Assembly: GCF_014773245.1 (NCBI RefSeq)
Contig: NZ_JACWMX010000001.1
Location: forward strand, 1 to 64,000
Length of the DNA stretch: 64,000 nucleotides
Direction: 5' to 3'
Source: Mucilaginibacter glaciei
GTDB lineage: Bacteria; Bacteroidota; Bacteroidia; Sphingobacteriales; Sphingobacteriaceae
Shown: in pieces, positions 6,690 through 15,256 of the stretch
How positions within the stretch are numbered: the stretch's first letter is position 1
How the letters are laid out: the number at the start of each line of letters is the position of its first letter
Notes under the pieces: model-generated
Seen by the model: only the letters and a program-made list of their open reading frames with translations
What the model was told of the DNA's origin: nothing
Database searches by the model: none
Program-made: the position numbers and the translations under genes

Positions 6690-8684
6690 ATGAACAGTCT
6701 CGCTAATTCAACGTCGCCCTATCTTTTACAGCACGCCAACAACCCGGTTAACTGGTACCCCTGGGGACCCGAAGCACTGGCTAAGGCTAAAGCAGAAAAT
6801 AAACTGATATTGGTGAGCATCGGCTACTCGGCTTGCCACTGGTGCCACGTAATGGAACACGAGAGTTTTGAGGATAAAAGCGTTGCCGCAGTAATGAACG
6901 AGTATTTTGTTTGTATCAAGGTGGATAGGGAGGAGCGCCCTGACGTCGACCAGATCTATATGAGTGCCATCCAACTGATGAGCGGCAGGGGTGGCTGGCC
7001 GCTAAATTGTATTTGCCTGCCCGATCAAAGGCCTATTTACGGTGGCACCTATTTTAAAAAGAACGACTGGACAAGCCTGCTCTTTAACCTGGCCGATTTT
7101 TACAAAACCAAACCCGAAGAAGCCGAAGATTACGCCGTAAGGCTTACCGAAGGCATAGAAAAGTATGAGTCGGTGGCGTTTGTGCAAGAGCAGTCAAAAT
7201 ACACCAGGGCTGACTTGGAGGCGATCCTGAAAACCTGGCGCAGGTACATCGACCCGGTGGAAGGTGGTTTTGGCGGTGCGCCCAAATTCCCGATGCCCAA
7301 TAACTCACTATTTCTGATGCGGTATGCGCATTTAATGAAAGATGCCGAACTGGCCGAAAATGTAAAACTTACGTTAAAGAAAATGGCGTTCGGTGGCATT
7401 TATGACCATATAGGCGGCGGCTTTGCCCGTTACGCGGTTGACGGCGTGTGGCATGTGCCGCATTTTGAAAAGATGCTGTATGATAATGCGCAATTGCTGA
7501 GCCTTTATGCTGAGGCTTACACCTGGAACCCCGACCCGCTTTACAAAACCATTGCCGGCGAGATCATCACTTTCATTAGCAGAGAACTCACATCGCCCGA
7601 TTTTGGCTTTTATTCGGCCCTGGATGCCGATAGTGAGGGTAAGGAGGGGAAGTTTTATATTTTCACCAAAGCAGAGATAGAAGAGATTTTAGGCGATGAC
7701 GCCGACCTGTTTAACATCTATTACAATGTTACAGCTGATGGTAACTGGGAAGAGGAACAGTCCAACGTATTCTTCCGCAAACAGGAGGATGCCGTACTGG
7801 CAGAACAGTTAGGGTTATCTGTAGAAGAACTTGTTGCAAAGATTACCGCCTCCCGCCAAAAAGTATTAGCCGCTCGTGCTGAAAGGGTAAGACCGGGGTT
7901 GGATAACAAGATCCTGGCATCATGGAACGGGCTCATGCTAAAAGGTCTTTGCGAAGCGTACAGAACGTTTAATAACCCTGAATATTTAGATCTGGCTGTC
8001 AAAAATTCTGACTTTATATTAAAGAATCTATTGAACGAAGCAAAGCTTTCACGGGTTTACGGGGCGGGGGTGGTCGCGACTTTCCTTGACGATTATGCCA
8101 ATATCATTGATGGTTTTATCGCGCTATATGAAGTCACATTTAACGAAACCTATATCATCCAGGCACAAAAACTGGCCGATTATGCCCTGGCCCATTATTA
8201 CAACGCCGAGGGCGGCATATTTTATTACACGGCTGATAATGACGAGCAGTTGATAGCCCGAAAATCTGAAATTATGGATGGCGTTATTCCGGCGTCCAAT
8301 TCGGTAATGGCGCGTAACCTGAGAAAATTGGGGTTGTTTTTTGATAATGAGGGATATTTAGAGGTTTCTGCACAACTGCTCCGAAACATTGTATCGCATT
8401 TGGCCAAATATGGTTCAGCCTATTCAAATTGGACAATACTGCTGTTAGAAGAGGTTTTTGGCACTTATGAAATAGCCATTACAGGGAGCAATGCCGAAAC
8501 ATACCGCAGAGAAATGGAACAAAATTACACCCCTAATAAAATTATATTGGGAGGTGAGAATGGAAGTTTACCTTTGCTGGCTGAAAGATTTGCTGACGAG
8601 ACCAGGGTGTTTGTTTGCCGCGATCGTACCTGCGGGTTACCGGCCTGTAATATCGCTGAAGCTTTAAAACAAATAAATAACTGA
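6690..8684 (+). CDS. DUF255 / YyaL-type thioredoxin-domain protein
   Basis: 664 residues, the family's usual length. The N-terminal DUF255 thioredoxin-fold domain carries [13 protein letters not shown], then SACHWCHVM with the Cys49-x-x-Cys52 pair, then [13 protein letters not shown]. The rest is an (alpha/alpha)6 barrel like N-acylglucosamine epimerases and cellobiose epimerases ([37 protein letters not shown]). The family includes Bacillus YyaL and human SPATA20. Its biochemical role is not established; a redox or sugar-linked function is often suggested. It is cytoplasmic, with no signal peptide, and monocistronic: divergent from uvrD and 84 bases before the FKBP gene. Confidence 0.93.
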   Translation: MNSLANSTSPYLLQHANNPVNWYPWGPEALAKAKAENKLILVSIGYSACHWCHVMEHESFEDKSVAAVMNEYFVCIKVDREERPDVDQIYMSAIQLMSGRGGWPLNCICLPDQRPIYGGTYFKKNDWTSLLFNLADFYKTKPEEAEDYAVRLTEGIEKYESVAFVQEQSKYTRADLEAILKTWRRYIDPVEGGFGGAPKFPMPNNSLFLMRYAHLMKDAELAENVKLTLKKMAFGGIYDHIGGGFARYAVDGVWHVPHFEKMLYDNAQLLSLYAEAYTWNPDPLYKTIAGEIITFISRELTSPDFGFYSALDADSEGKEGKFYIFTKAEIEEILGDDADLFNIYYNVTADGNWEEEQSNVFFRKQEDAVLAEQLGLSVEELVAKITASRQKVLAARAERVRPGLDNKILASWNGLMLKGLCEAYRTFNNPEYLDLAVKNSDFILKNLLNEAKLSRVYGAGVVATFLDDYANIIDGFIALYEVTFNETYIIQAQKLADYALAHYYNAEGGIFYYTADNDEQLIARKSEIMDGVIPASNSVMARNLRKLGLFFDNEGYLEVSAQLLRNIVSHLAKYGSAYSNWTILLLEEVFGTYEIAITGSNAETYRREMEQNYTPNKIILGGENGSLPLLAERFADETRVFVCRDRTCGLPACNIAEALKQINN

Positions 8685-8768
8685 TTCCTTTATATATACA
8701 TTAAACAACACAGGCTTTATTCTGATCATTAACAGGATACGGTTTTTTATCGTTAAAACTATCAATAG

Positions 8769-9269
8769 ATGAAAATTGAACCACAACACGTAGTATCATT
8801 AACATACGATCTGTATGTTAAGCAGGAAGACGGAACGGAAGGCCTGGCAGAAAGCGCAACACAAGAGCAGCCTTTAACCTTTTTATTTGGTGCAGGCCAA
8901 ATGATACCTAAGTTTGAACAGGAATTAAGCACACTATCTACCGGCGATACTTATGATTTCCGGATAGCCGCCGCAGAAGGTTACGGCGAATTTGACGAAG
9001 AAGCTGTTGCTAATCTACCTTTAGATATGTTCCAGGGTGCAGAAGTGCCTCAGATTGGAGAAGTATTGCCTTTACAGGATAACAACGGAAACCGTTTTCA
9101 GGGGCAGGTTGTTTCTGTAACGGAAGACTCGGTAATTGTGGACCTTAACCACCCCATGGCAGGCCAGGAATTGCACTTTAAAGGCGAGATCCTAAATGTT
9201 CGCCCGGCAACTCCAGAAGAATTATCTCACGGCCACGCACACGGTGCTGATGGTCATCAGGATCACTAA
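8769..9269 (+). CDS. FKBP-type peptidyl-prolyl isomerase, SlyD-like
   Basis: 166 residues. Order of parts: an FKBP half (VSLTYDLYVKQEDGT, LTFLFGAGQMIPKFEQEL), the inserted IF chaperone domain (YGEFDEEAVANLPLDMF to about residue 120), FKBP again (VIVDLNHPMAGQELHFKGEI), and a His-rich tail (SHGHAHGADGHQDH). SlyD proteins combine prolyl isomerase and chaperone activity; the NHPLAG-like motif is diagnostic. The His tail suggests Ni or Zn binding as in Escherichia coli SlyD. A strong bidirectional terminator follows. The product is cytoplasmic. Confidence 0.93.
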   Translation: MKIEPQHVVSLTYDLYVKQEDGTEGLAESATQEQPLTFLFGAGQMIPKFEQELSTLSTGDTYDFRIAAAEGYGEFDEEAVANLPLDMFQGAEVPQIGEVLPLQDNNGNRFQGQVVSVTEDSVIVDLNHPMAGQELHFKGEILNVRPATPEELSHGHAHGADGHQDH

Positions 9270-9281
9270 GAACATTACATT

Positions 9282-9321
9282 AAATACAAAAAGCACGGTA
9301 GATACCGTGCTTTTTGTATTT
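9282..9321. terminator. bidirectional rho-independent terminator
   Basis: A 19-bp inverted repeat (AAATACAAAAAGCACGGTA, spacer GA, then its complement) flanked by A and T runs, placed between the convergent FKBP gene and the minus-strand gene ending at 9344. It can serve both strands. Confidence 0.9.
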
Positions 9322-9343
9322 AAAACCTCTGTTTTAACGTCTA

Positions 9344-10033
9344 CTAATTAAAATCTAGATGGCCCGCAGGTGTCACATAACAACGAATTACAACTCTCGA
9401 GGCAATAGGCTCGCCATTTAATGTCGCTGGTATAAATACCGTGTCGTCCGGATCGGGTAGGTGTACGTTCATCTTAATAACCCGTTCAAAGTTCCTTGCG
9501 GTAAGATGTACTTTATACTCGGCGAGGCGGCCAAGCGGGCTAATTAATAACTCAACAACGCCTTCAAAAATGTTGTTATCAAATTCTCTTAGGTCTTTAG
9601 GCAGTGTAAATAAATTTAGATAGGGGAGGTAGCCATAATAACGCCCGCCTATTTTAACAGGTTTGGTCGCTCTCGTGGTGCTGTCCAGTTCCTTATCAAC
9701 ATAATAGTGCAAACTTGATGTGGTATCTTCGGCCGCCTCGCCCAAAAGTTGTTTTTTGTTAAAATCGTAAACCTGCATCGATTGGCCAAACTGGTTATAA
9801 AATTTCCAAATACCTACCCGCCTGTTGCTCTCATAAATGCCGGTGGCAACGATAGTTTTCTTCTTATAAAATGCCTGGTACAGGCCACGTTTGATTGCAT
9901 GATCATCTGCCCTAACCTGAAAAACCTCGTTGACATCATTGGTAAGTTTGTTTTTAACTTCGATAGTTTCCTGGGCCACGGCAGTTGCCGATAGAAGCAC
10001 CGCGGTTAAAAGCAGGTAGTAGTATTTCAACAT
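9344..10033 (-). CDS. exported protein with MORN/YwqK-like repeat and TonB-C-like domain
   Basis: 229 residues with a signal peptide (MLKYYYLLLTAVLLSATAVAQ). The middle contains a YwqK/MORN-like strand pair (GIYESNRRVGIWKFYNQFGQ). The C-terminal about 90 residues resemble the TonB C-terminal fold seen in many Bacteroidota envelope proteins (PATLNGEPIASRVVIRCYVTP). It is probably periplasmic. The exact role is unknown; similar proteins are annotated only as energy-transducer-like. It lies 10 bases downstream of the PH-domain-like gene, so the two are likely co-transcribed. Confidence 0.65.
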   Translation of the reverse strand: MLKYYYLLLTAVLLSATAVAQETIEVKNKLTNDVNEVFQVRADDHAIKRGLYQAFYKKKTIVATGIYESNRRVGIWKFYNQFGQSMQVYDFNKKQLLGEAAEDTTSSLHYYVDKELDSTTRATKPVKIGGRYYGYLPYLNLFTLPKDLREFDNNIFEGVVELLISPLGRLAEYKVHLTARNFERVIKMNVHLPDPDDTVFIPATLNGEPIASRVVIRCYVTPAGHLDFN

Positions 10034-10043
10034 AAAATAATTT

Positions 10044-10475
10044 TTAGCCTTTGTTAGAGACTCTATATTCGATAGATGGTTTAATGCGCTGCAATTCGGT
10101 TACAAATTCAGCTTTATTTTTAGGAGAAACCATTACGGAATCGAATTTGTTGTAAAATATTTCTATCCGGTTTAAAGATAATGCAGGCGAACTTAATACA
10201 CTGCGCGTATCTTCTAATTTACGGATCGATTGGATATCCATTTCAATATTTACTATCCAGCCACAACGAACATACAATTTGCCGTCGCCAGTTATCGTGT
10301 ATTTTGTATTTAGCAGCATAGGCAATACTACAATGCTGATCACAGCGGTCGCAATAATGCCACTCAAGTATTTGCCTGTATAAATGTTGATAGCCATTAC
10401 AATAGCCAGTATTAAAATAGGCAGATAACTGATAATGCCTTGTTTTGACCGGTAAATGTGGAGGTCGTTGCTCAT
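10044..10475 (-). CDS. PH-domain-like small membrane protein
   Basis: 143 residues. Two adjacent hydrophobic helices (ISYLPILILAIVMAINIY and IIATAVISIVVLPMLL) are followed by a bacterial PH-like beta domain (KYTITGDGKLYVRCGWIVNIEMD then IQSIRKLEDTRSVLSSPA), which faces the cytoplasm. The pattern of two membrane helices plus YxIt..g.L.v..g matches bacterial PH (bPH) families. Function unknown; such proteins are probably structural or signalling components of the inner membrane. It is the first gene of a likely two-gene operon. Confidence 0.7.
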   Translation of the reverse strand: MSNDLHIYRSKQGIISYLPILILAIVMAINIYTGKYLSGIIATAVISIVVLPMLLNTKYTITGDGKLYVRCGWIVNIEMDIQSIRKLEDTRSVLSSPALSLNRIEIFYNKFDSVMVSPKNKAEFVTELQRIKPSIEYRVSNKG

Positions 10476-10855
10476 GCTGTAAATTTATAAAATTTAATCC
10501 ACGCCTGCCGCCACCGCCAAAACTACCACCCTTGTGCGCAATCAAAATATCCGGGCCAAGTTGGATATCAACGTTGGGTTCGGAATAAAAAAATTATACA
10601 TACAATCGTGTCAGCGGAGATGAGATTAAGATGAATTTTAACCTGCCTGCAAGTTTTTTAAACTATTTGGAAACTCTTTTGCCTCTTTTTGAAATATTAC
10701 GATCGTTGTGGCGTTATGATAAAGTTAGGCGACAATAGAATGACAAATTAATTTTTTGTAAAAATTTTGTAAGGTATTTAAAAGTGAATACCTATCTTTA
10801 TTCCGTCCCCTAAGCTAAATAAACCTAATTGATTAATTAAATCTCCCGATACTAC
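10476..10855. other. 380-base intergenic stretch
   Basis: Divergent spacer between the PH-like gene and the desaturase. On the minus strand a short open stretch encodes GPDILIAHKGGSFGGGGRR and runs out of frame into the PH-like gene. It has no plausible start, so I treat it as a possible remnant or chance. The right half is AT-rich and must carry the desaturase promoter. Nothing else is seen. Confidence 0.3.
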
Positions 10856-11938
10856 ATGGCATTTATTCATAATGTGCTTGAAGAACCTTCTTACGGATGG
10901 AAGGACGAAAATGGTAACTTATCAAAGCCTACGAACAAGCAGATACTTAAAGAATTTTTAACACGTATAAATGTTTTTAAGGATAAAAAAAATTGGCTTT
11001 CTTTTGTAAGTTGGTTAATGGTATTTACCCTTGCACCATTCCTTTTGCTGTTCGTTTTTAAATATTTCAGCATTAAATTACTGCTAATTGCATTCCTATA
11101 CAGCATGGTAGTAATGGGAAGCCATGGCACCATCTGGTATCACAGGTATTGCACCCACGGTGCTTACAAATTCCGCAATAACTTTTGGCGCTTTGTAACT
11201 CAAAACCTTACCCTGAAAATCATTCCGGAAGAGATCTATGCGATATCGCACCACGTGCACCATGCCTTATCTGATACCCCCGGCGATCCTTATAACGCAC
11301 AAGGCGGCTTTTTATATTGTTTCCTGGCAGATGCTAACCACCAGCCGGTAAACCGTAACATGACCGAGCGCGAGTTTAATCGCTGTGTTACGTTAATGAA
11401 ACATACCGGTGTAACTACCAACACTTATGCGCAGTACAAAAAATGGGGGTCTATAGCCAATCCTTTTCACGCTATTGTAGGTGTGTTAGCCAGTTGGGCA
11501 TTTTGGTTCACGGCATTTTATCTGATGGGCGGAATTGGTTTAGCCTGCGCTATTTTTGGCGCGGCTGGCTTTTGGGCTGTTGGTGTGCGTACCTTTAATT
11601 ATGAAGGCCATGGTAAGGGCGAAGATAAACGCCGCGAAGGTGTAGACCATAACCTCAAGGATATGTCTATCAACCAGCTTTGGCCAGGTATTGTAGCCGG
11701 CGAATGGCATAACAATCACCATTTATTCCCTAAAAGTGCACGCTCGGGCTTTAAGGCTTACCAGGTTGATACGGCATGGTATTATATTAAGTTTATGAGT
11801 TTGATTGGCGCGGTAAGCCATTATAAAGATTCAAAAGCTCAATTCATTAAAGAATACGTGAAACCGGCGCTGAAACCCGAAACCGAGTATTGCCCTTTAA
11901 CCGGCAAACCTATATTTGCAACAGTAAAAATTAACTAA
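10856..11938 (+). CDS. acyl-CoA/acyl-lipid delta-9-type fatty acid desaturase
   Basis: 360 residues. An integral-membrane di-iron desaturase that places double bonds in membrane fatty acids. All three histidine boxes are present: H-R-Y-C-T-H (96-101), H-H-V-H-H (132-136) and H-N-N-H-H (285-289). Hydrophobic pairs of helices lie at about residues 53-95 and 205-245. The C-terminus ends with a Cys-containing motif (TEYCPLTGKPIF). It is monocistronic, with a long AT-rich leader and a strong terminator, as expected for a membrane-fluidity gene that could respond to temperature. Confidence 0.93.
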   Translation: MAFIHNVLEEPSYGWKDENGNLSKPTNKQILKEFLTRINVFKDKKNWLSFVSWLMVFTLAPFLLLFVFKYFSIKLLLIAFLYSMVVMGSHGTIWYHRYCTHGAYKFRNNFWRFVTQNLTLKIIPEEIYAISHHVHHALSDTPGDPYNAQGGFLYCFLADANHQPVNRNMTEREFNRCVTLMKHTGVTTNTYAQYKKWGSIANPFHAIVGVLASWAFWFTAFYLMGGIGLACAIFGAAGFWAVGVRTFNYEGHGKGEDKRREGVDHNLKDMSINQLWPGIVAGEWHNNHHLFPKSARSGFKAYQVDTAWYYIKFMSLIGAVSHYKDSKAQFIKEYVKPALKPETEYCPLTGKPIFATVKIN

Positions 11939-11974
11939 CTACGCTTATTATATTCCGCTAACTACGGGTGAATT

Positions 11975-12005
11975 AAAGAGAGGTGCTACAGCACCTCTCT
12001 TTTTT
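11975..12005 (+). terminator. rho-independent terminator after desaturase
   Basis: A 12-bp perfect stem (AAAGAGAGGTGC / GCACCTCTCTTT) around TACA with a following T run. It isolates the desaturase from the sugar cluster. Confidence 0.92.
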
Positions 12006-12089
12006 GTTTAAAACCAATTTTTAGACTGTGATTTTTACAAAGGAATAATTAACTTAGACAACCAATTATTCTTTTAACCTGAAGATGTG

Positions 12090-13628
12090 ATGTTTAAGAA
12101 ACTGACCTGCACTTTTACAGTCTTGCTGACAACTGTCGTACTTTTAAATGGTGCCTTTGCCCAAACATTTCCTTTGGGCATCTTTGAAGGTAACACAAAT
12201 GTAGGATCGCCTAAACTGAAGGGTGATGTTAAGTATGACAGTCATAACCAACAATACACTGTTAGTGGCGCAGGCACCAATATTTGGGCAGAAAAAGATG
12301 AATTTCACTTTGTTTGGAGGAAGATGAAAGGCGATTTTTTATTGCGTACAAACGCAGAATTCATCGGTACGGGTAAAGAGCTTCACCGAAAGTTTGGGTT
12401 GATGGTGCGCAGTTCATTAGACGGAAATTCGGCACATATAAACGCTGTAGTACATGGCGACGGACTTACTTCCTTGCAATATCGCAAAGCAACAGGGGCA
12501 ATTACAAACGAGCAAAAATTAAGCTTAACCGGCGCAGGCGTTATCCAGTTAGAGCGGGTAGGCAAAACCTACACCATGGCGGCTGCCCGCAAAGGCGATA
12601 CCTTCGGCCCCGAAGAAAAAGTTGAACTTGAATTAGGTGATGAAGTTTATGTAGGCATTTTTGTTTGCTCGCACAATCCGGATGTGTCGGAGAAGGCTGT
12701 ATTCAGTAATGTGCGTGTAGTTAAGCCCGCACCGGCAGATCTGGTTACTTATAAACAATACCTGGGCAGCAGTATCGAACTATTGGATATGTCCACCCAA
12801 AACAGCCGGATAGTTTATCAGTCTCCAAAATCGCTGCAGGCGCCTAACTGGATGGCAGACGGTAAATCGCTGATCTATAACAGCGATGGCTCCCTTTATA
12901 AATTTAATATAGCAAGCGCCACCCCCGTGGTTTTGAATACGGGGCTGGCCAAAAATAATAATAACGACCATGTGCTATCCTTTGATGGTAAGATGCTGAC
13001 GATAAGCAGTGGCGATGGAGGCCCGTCAATAGGTTACACTGTCCCGGCGAATGGGGGCGAGGCTAAAATGGTTACCAAAAAAGGAGTGGGGGCATCTTAT
13101 ATGCACGGCTGGTCGCCGGATGGTAAGTACCTGGTATTTTGCGGCGAACGTGGCGGTGAGTATGATATTTACCGCATCCCCGCAGTTGGTGGGACCGAAG
13201 AACGGTTTACTACAACGCCCGGCCTGGATGATGGCCCGGAATATACCCCAGACGGCAAATACATTTACTTTAACTCGGTACGCAGCGGCCTGATGCAGGT
13301 TTGGCGGATGGATGCAGACGGCAGTAATCAAATACAAGTAACCAATGATGATTTTAATAACTGGTTTCCCCATGTATCGCCCGATGGCAAATCTATCGTC
13401 TTCATCACGTTCCTAAAAAATGAAGTCAAACCCGGCGATCACCCTTTTTATAAACACGTTTATATCCGTACCATGCCGGTAGGTGGCGGCCCTATTAAGG
13501 TTGTGGCCTATTTATACGGCGGGCAGGGTACCATCAACACGCCTTCATGGTCGCCCGATAGCAAACATATTGCCTTCGTCAGCAACTCCGACTTATTATT
13601 CTCCATGTTCCCCAAAGCAAAAAACTAA
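12090..13628 (+). CDS. exported TolB-like beta-propeller protein
   Basis: 512 residues from ATG at 12090; a GTG codon at 12087 is in frame but less likely. A signal peptide (MFKKLTCTFTVLLTTVVLL, cleaved after AFAQ) is followed by a DUF1349/concanavalin-like domain (about 30-210) and then WD40/PD40 TolB-type blades (PDGKYLVFCGERGGEYDIYR, PDGKYIYFNSVRSGLMQVWR, PDGKSIVFI). It is periplasmic. The first domain suggests carbohydrate or polymer binding. It is the first gene of the sugar-oxidation block, 11 bases before a Tat-exported TIM barrel, so it likely helps handle the same substrate. Its precise role is unknown. Confidence 0.8.
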   Translation: MFKKLTCTFTVLLTTVVLLNGAFAQTFPLGIFEGNTNVGSPKLKGDVKYDSHNQQYTVSGAGTNIWAEKDEFHFVWRKMKGDFLLRTNAEFIGTGKELHRKFGLMVRSSLDGNSAHINAVVHGDGLTSLQYRKATGAITNEQKLSLTGAGVIQLERVGKTYTMAAARKGDTFGPEEKVELELGDEVYVGIFVCSHNPDVSEKAVFSNVRVVKPAPADLVTYKQYLGSSIELLDMSTQNSRIVYQSPKSLQAPNWMADGKSLIYNSDGSLYKFNIASATPVVLNTGLAKNNNNDHVLSFDGKMLTISSGDGGPSIGYTVPANGGEAKMVTKKGVGASYMHGWSPDGKYLVFCGERGGEYDIYRIPAVGGTEERFTTTPGLDDGPEYTPDGKYIYFNSVRSGLMQVWRMDADGSNQIQVTNDDFNNWFPHVSPDGKSIVFITFLKNEVKPGDHPFYKHVYIRTMPVGGGPIKVVAYLYGGQGTINTPSWSPDSKHIAFVSNSDLLFSMFPKAKN

Positions 13629-13639
13629 ATCTCCATAAT

Positions 13640-14554
13640 ATGAACGCATCTCGCAGAAACTTTCTCAAAACCAGCGCCGTAGCGGTATCGGCCGCGGCAA
13701 TCATGCCCAATGATTTATTTGCGGCTCCCAAAATTCAAAGGGTGGGCCTGCAACTCTATTCCGTACGCGATCACATGAAAACCGACCCGGCAGGTACTTT
13801 GAAAAAACTGGCTGATATGGGTTACATTTACGTGGAGCATGCTAATTATATCGATCGTAAATTTTACGGATATACCGCGCCCGAGTTTAAAAAATTACTG
13901 GGCGGTTTAGGTTTGGTGATGCCAAGCGGTCATACTGTAATGACTACTAAAGACTGGGATAGCGCTAAAGGTGATTTTACCGACAAATGGAAATACACCA
14001 TTGACGATGCCGCCACCATGGGGCAAAAGTTTGTGATTAGCCCCTGGATGGAAGACAGCATCCGCAGCAACCCCGAAGAGCTGAAGAAGTTTATGGATCA
14101 GTTTAATAAATGCGGCGAGCTTTGCCAAAAATCGGGCATGAAATTCGGTTACCATACGCACGAGTTTGAATTTGTAACTAAAGTTGGCGACAAAGTTTTA
14201 TACGAGTATATATTGGATAACACCGACCCTAAACTGGTGATACAGCAATTGGATATTGGAAATATGTACCTGCAAGGCAATATGACTGCGCTGGATTATA
14301 TGAAGAAATATCCGGGCAGGTTTGAATCGCTGCACGTTAAGGATGAAATAAAAAGCCAAGAAAAAGGCGAGGTAGGTACCGGTTTCGAAAGTACTTATTT
14401 GGGTAAGGGGCTCGTACCGGTGAAAGACATCTTAAAGCTTGCTAAACAACAGGGCATCACGTCATTGATCATCGAGCATGAGTCATACCAGGGGGCCGAC
14501 TCTTTAGATTGTGTAAAAATAGACTTACAAACCATGAAAAAGTGGGGTTATTAA
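13640..14554 (+). CDS. Tat-exported sugar phosphate isomerase/epimerase-like TIM barrel
   Basis: 304 residues. It begins with a twin-arginine signal (SRRNFLKTSAVAVSAAAIM, cleavage near LFAA). The rest is an AP-endonuclease-2/xylose-isomerase-like TIM barrel (VGLQLYSVRDHMKTDPAGT, MPSGHT, GYHTHEFEF, QLDIGNMYLQG, HVKDE, IIEHESYQG). Glu and His metal ligands are recognisable in the YHTHEFEF and LDIGN strands. In such clusters these barrels act on oxidised (3-keto) sugars as isomerases, epimerases or lyases, so a periplasmic role downstream of the GMC dehydrogenases is plausible. The substrate is unknown. Confidence 0.85.
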   Translation: MNASRRNFLKTSAVAVSAAAIMPNDLFAAPKIQRVGLQLYSVRDHMKTDPAGTLKKLADMGYIYVEHANYIDRKFYGYTAPEFKKLLGGLGLVMPSGHTVMTTKDWDSAKGDFTDKWKYTIDDAATMGQKFVISPWMEDSIRSNPEELKKFMDQFNKCGELCQKSGMKFGYHTHEFEFVTKVGDKVLYEYILDNTDPKLVIQQLDIGNMYLQGNMTALDYMKKYPGRFESLHVKDEIKSQEKGEVGTGFESTYLGKGLVPVKDILKLAKQQGITSLIIEHESYQGADSLDCVKIDLQTMKKWGY

Positions 14555-14657
14555 TAGTTTAACCTTATCTTTCATTTTCCAAATCAAATATCGGGTTTAG
14601 TTAACCGTGCCCGGCATTTATTATAAACCAATAATTCCCGCATAAGTGAATTTAAAT

Positions 14658-15254
14658 ATGAACAGGCGGATCGCGATCAGAAACATGGCCCTCATTTTGG
14701 GCAGTGTGGCTGTGTTGCCGTCATGCCTAAACGATAAAAAGGGCAAGCCGGTAGTTGAACTTAAAACGCTCAAGATTGATGCCGACCAGGAAAACCTGGT
14801 AAGTAACCTTGCAGAAACTATATTGCCAAAAACCAGCACCCCGGGCGCTAATGAATTGGGTATAAATCTGTTTATTTTTAAGATGCTTGATGATTGCACC
14901 AATAAAGAGCAGCAGGAAAACTTTATGGGCGGCTTAAAGGATTTTGATGATGCGGTCAATAAAAAGTACAGTAAATCTTTTAACGAATGTACTGTTACCG
15001 AGCGCACCGCCTTTGTAACCGCCTTAGAAAAGCAAACGAAGGATGAACAGGCCGCAATGGCTAAAAATGCCGTTGATAAAAAAGATAAACCAAAGGATGC
15101 GCCTAAGCTGAACAGTTTTTACCAAATGGTAAAAGGGCAAACCATATTTGGTTACACCACATCGCAATATTTCATGACTAAGCAAATCGTTTATGAGCTT
15201 GTACCGGGCCGGTACAACGCTATGTTCCCCGTTAAAAAAACAGCAGCAGTATAA
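14658..15254 (+). CDS. gluconate 2-dehydrogenase subunit 3 family protein (copy 1)
   Basis: The start is set at ATG 14658 (MNRRIAIRNMALILG); the in-frame GTG at 14646 lacks support. About 198 residues: a Tat lipoprotein signal (R-R at 3-4, lipobox V-L-P-S-C), then the small alpha-helical subunit-3 domain (LAETILPKTSTPGANELG, FYQMVKGQTIFGYTTSQ, VPGRYNAMFP). Subunit 3 is the partner of GMC-type sugar dehydrogenases and supplies the Tat signal that exports the signal-less catalytic subunit. The GMC gene starts 2 bases after its stop, which fits a complex made in one operon. Confidence 0.9.
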   Translation: MNRRIAIRNMALILGSVAVLPSCLNDKKGKPVVELKTLKIDADQENLVSNLAETILPKTSTPGANELGINLFIFKMLDDCTNKEQQENFMGGLKDFDDAVNKKYSKSFNECTVTERTAFVTALEKQTKDEQAAMAKNAVDKKDKPKDAPKLNSFYQMVKGQTIFGYTTSQYFMTKQIVYELVPGRYNAMFPVKKTAAV

Positions 15255-15256
15255 CC

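Noticed and set aside
10476..10613. Minus-strand open stretch encoding GPDILIAHKGGSFGGGGRR
   Set aside because: It has no start codon and runs out of frame into the PH-like gene. It may be a remnant but cannot be supported as a gene.
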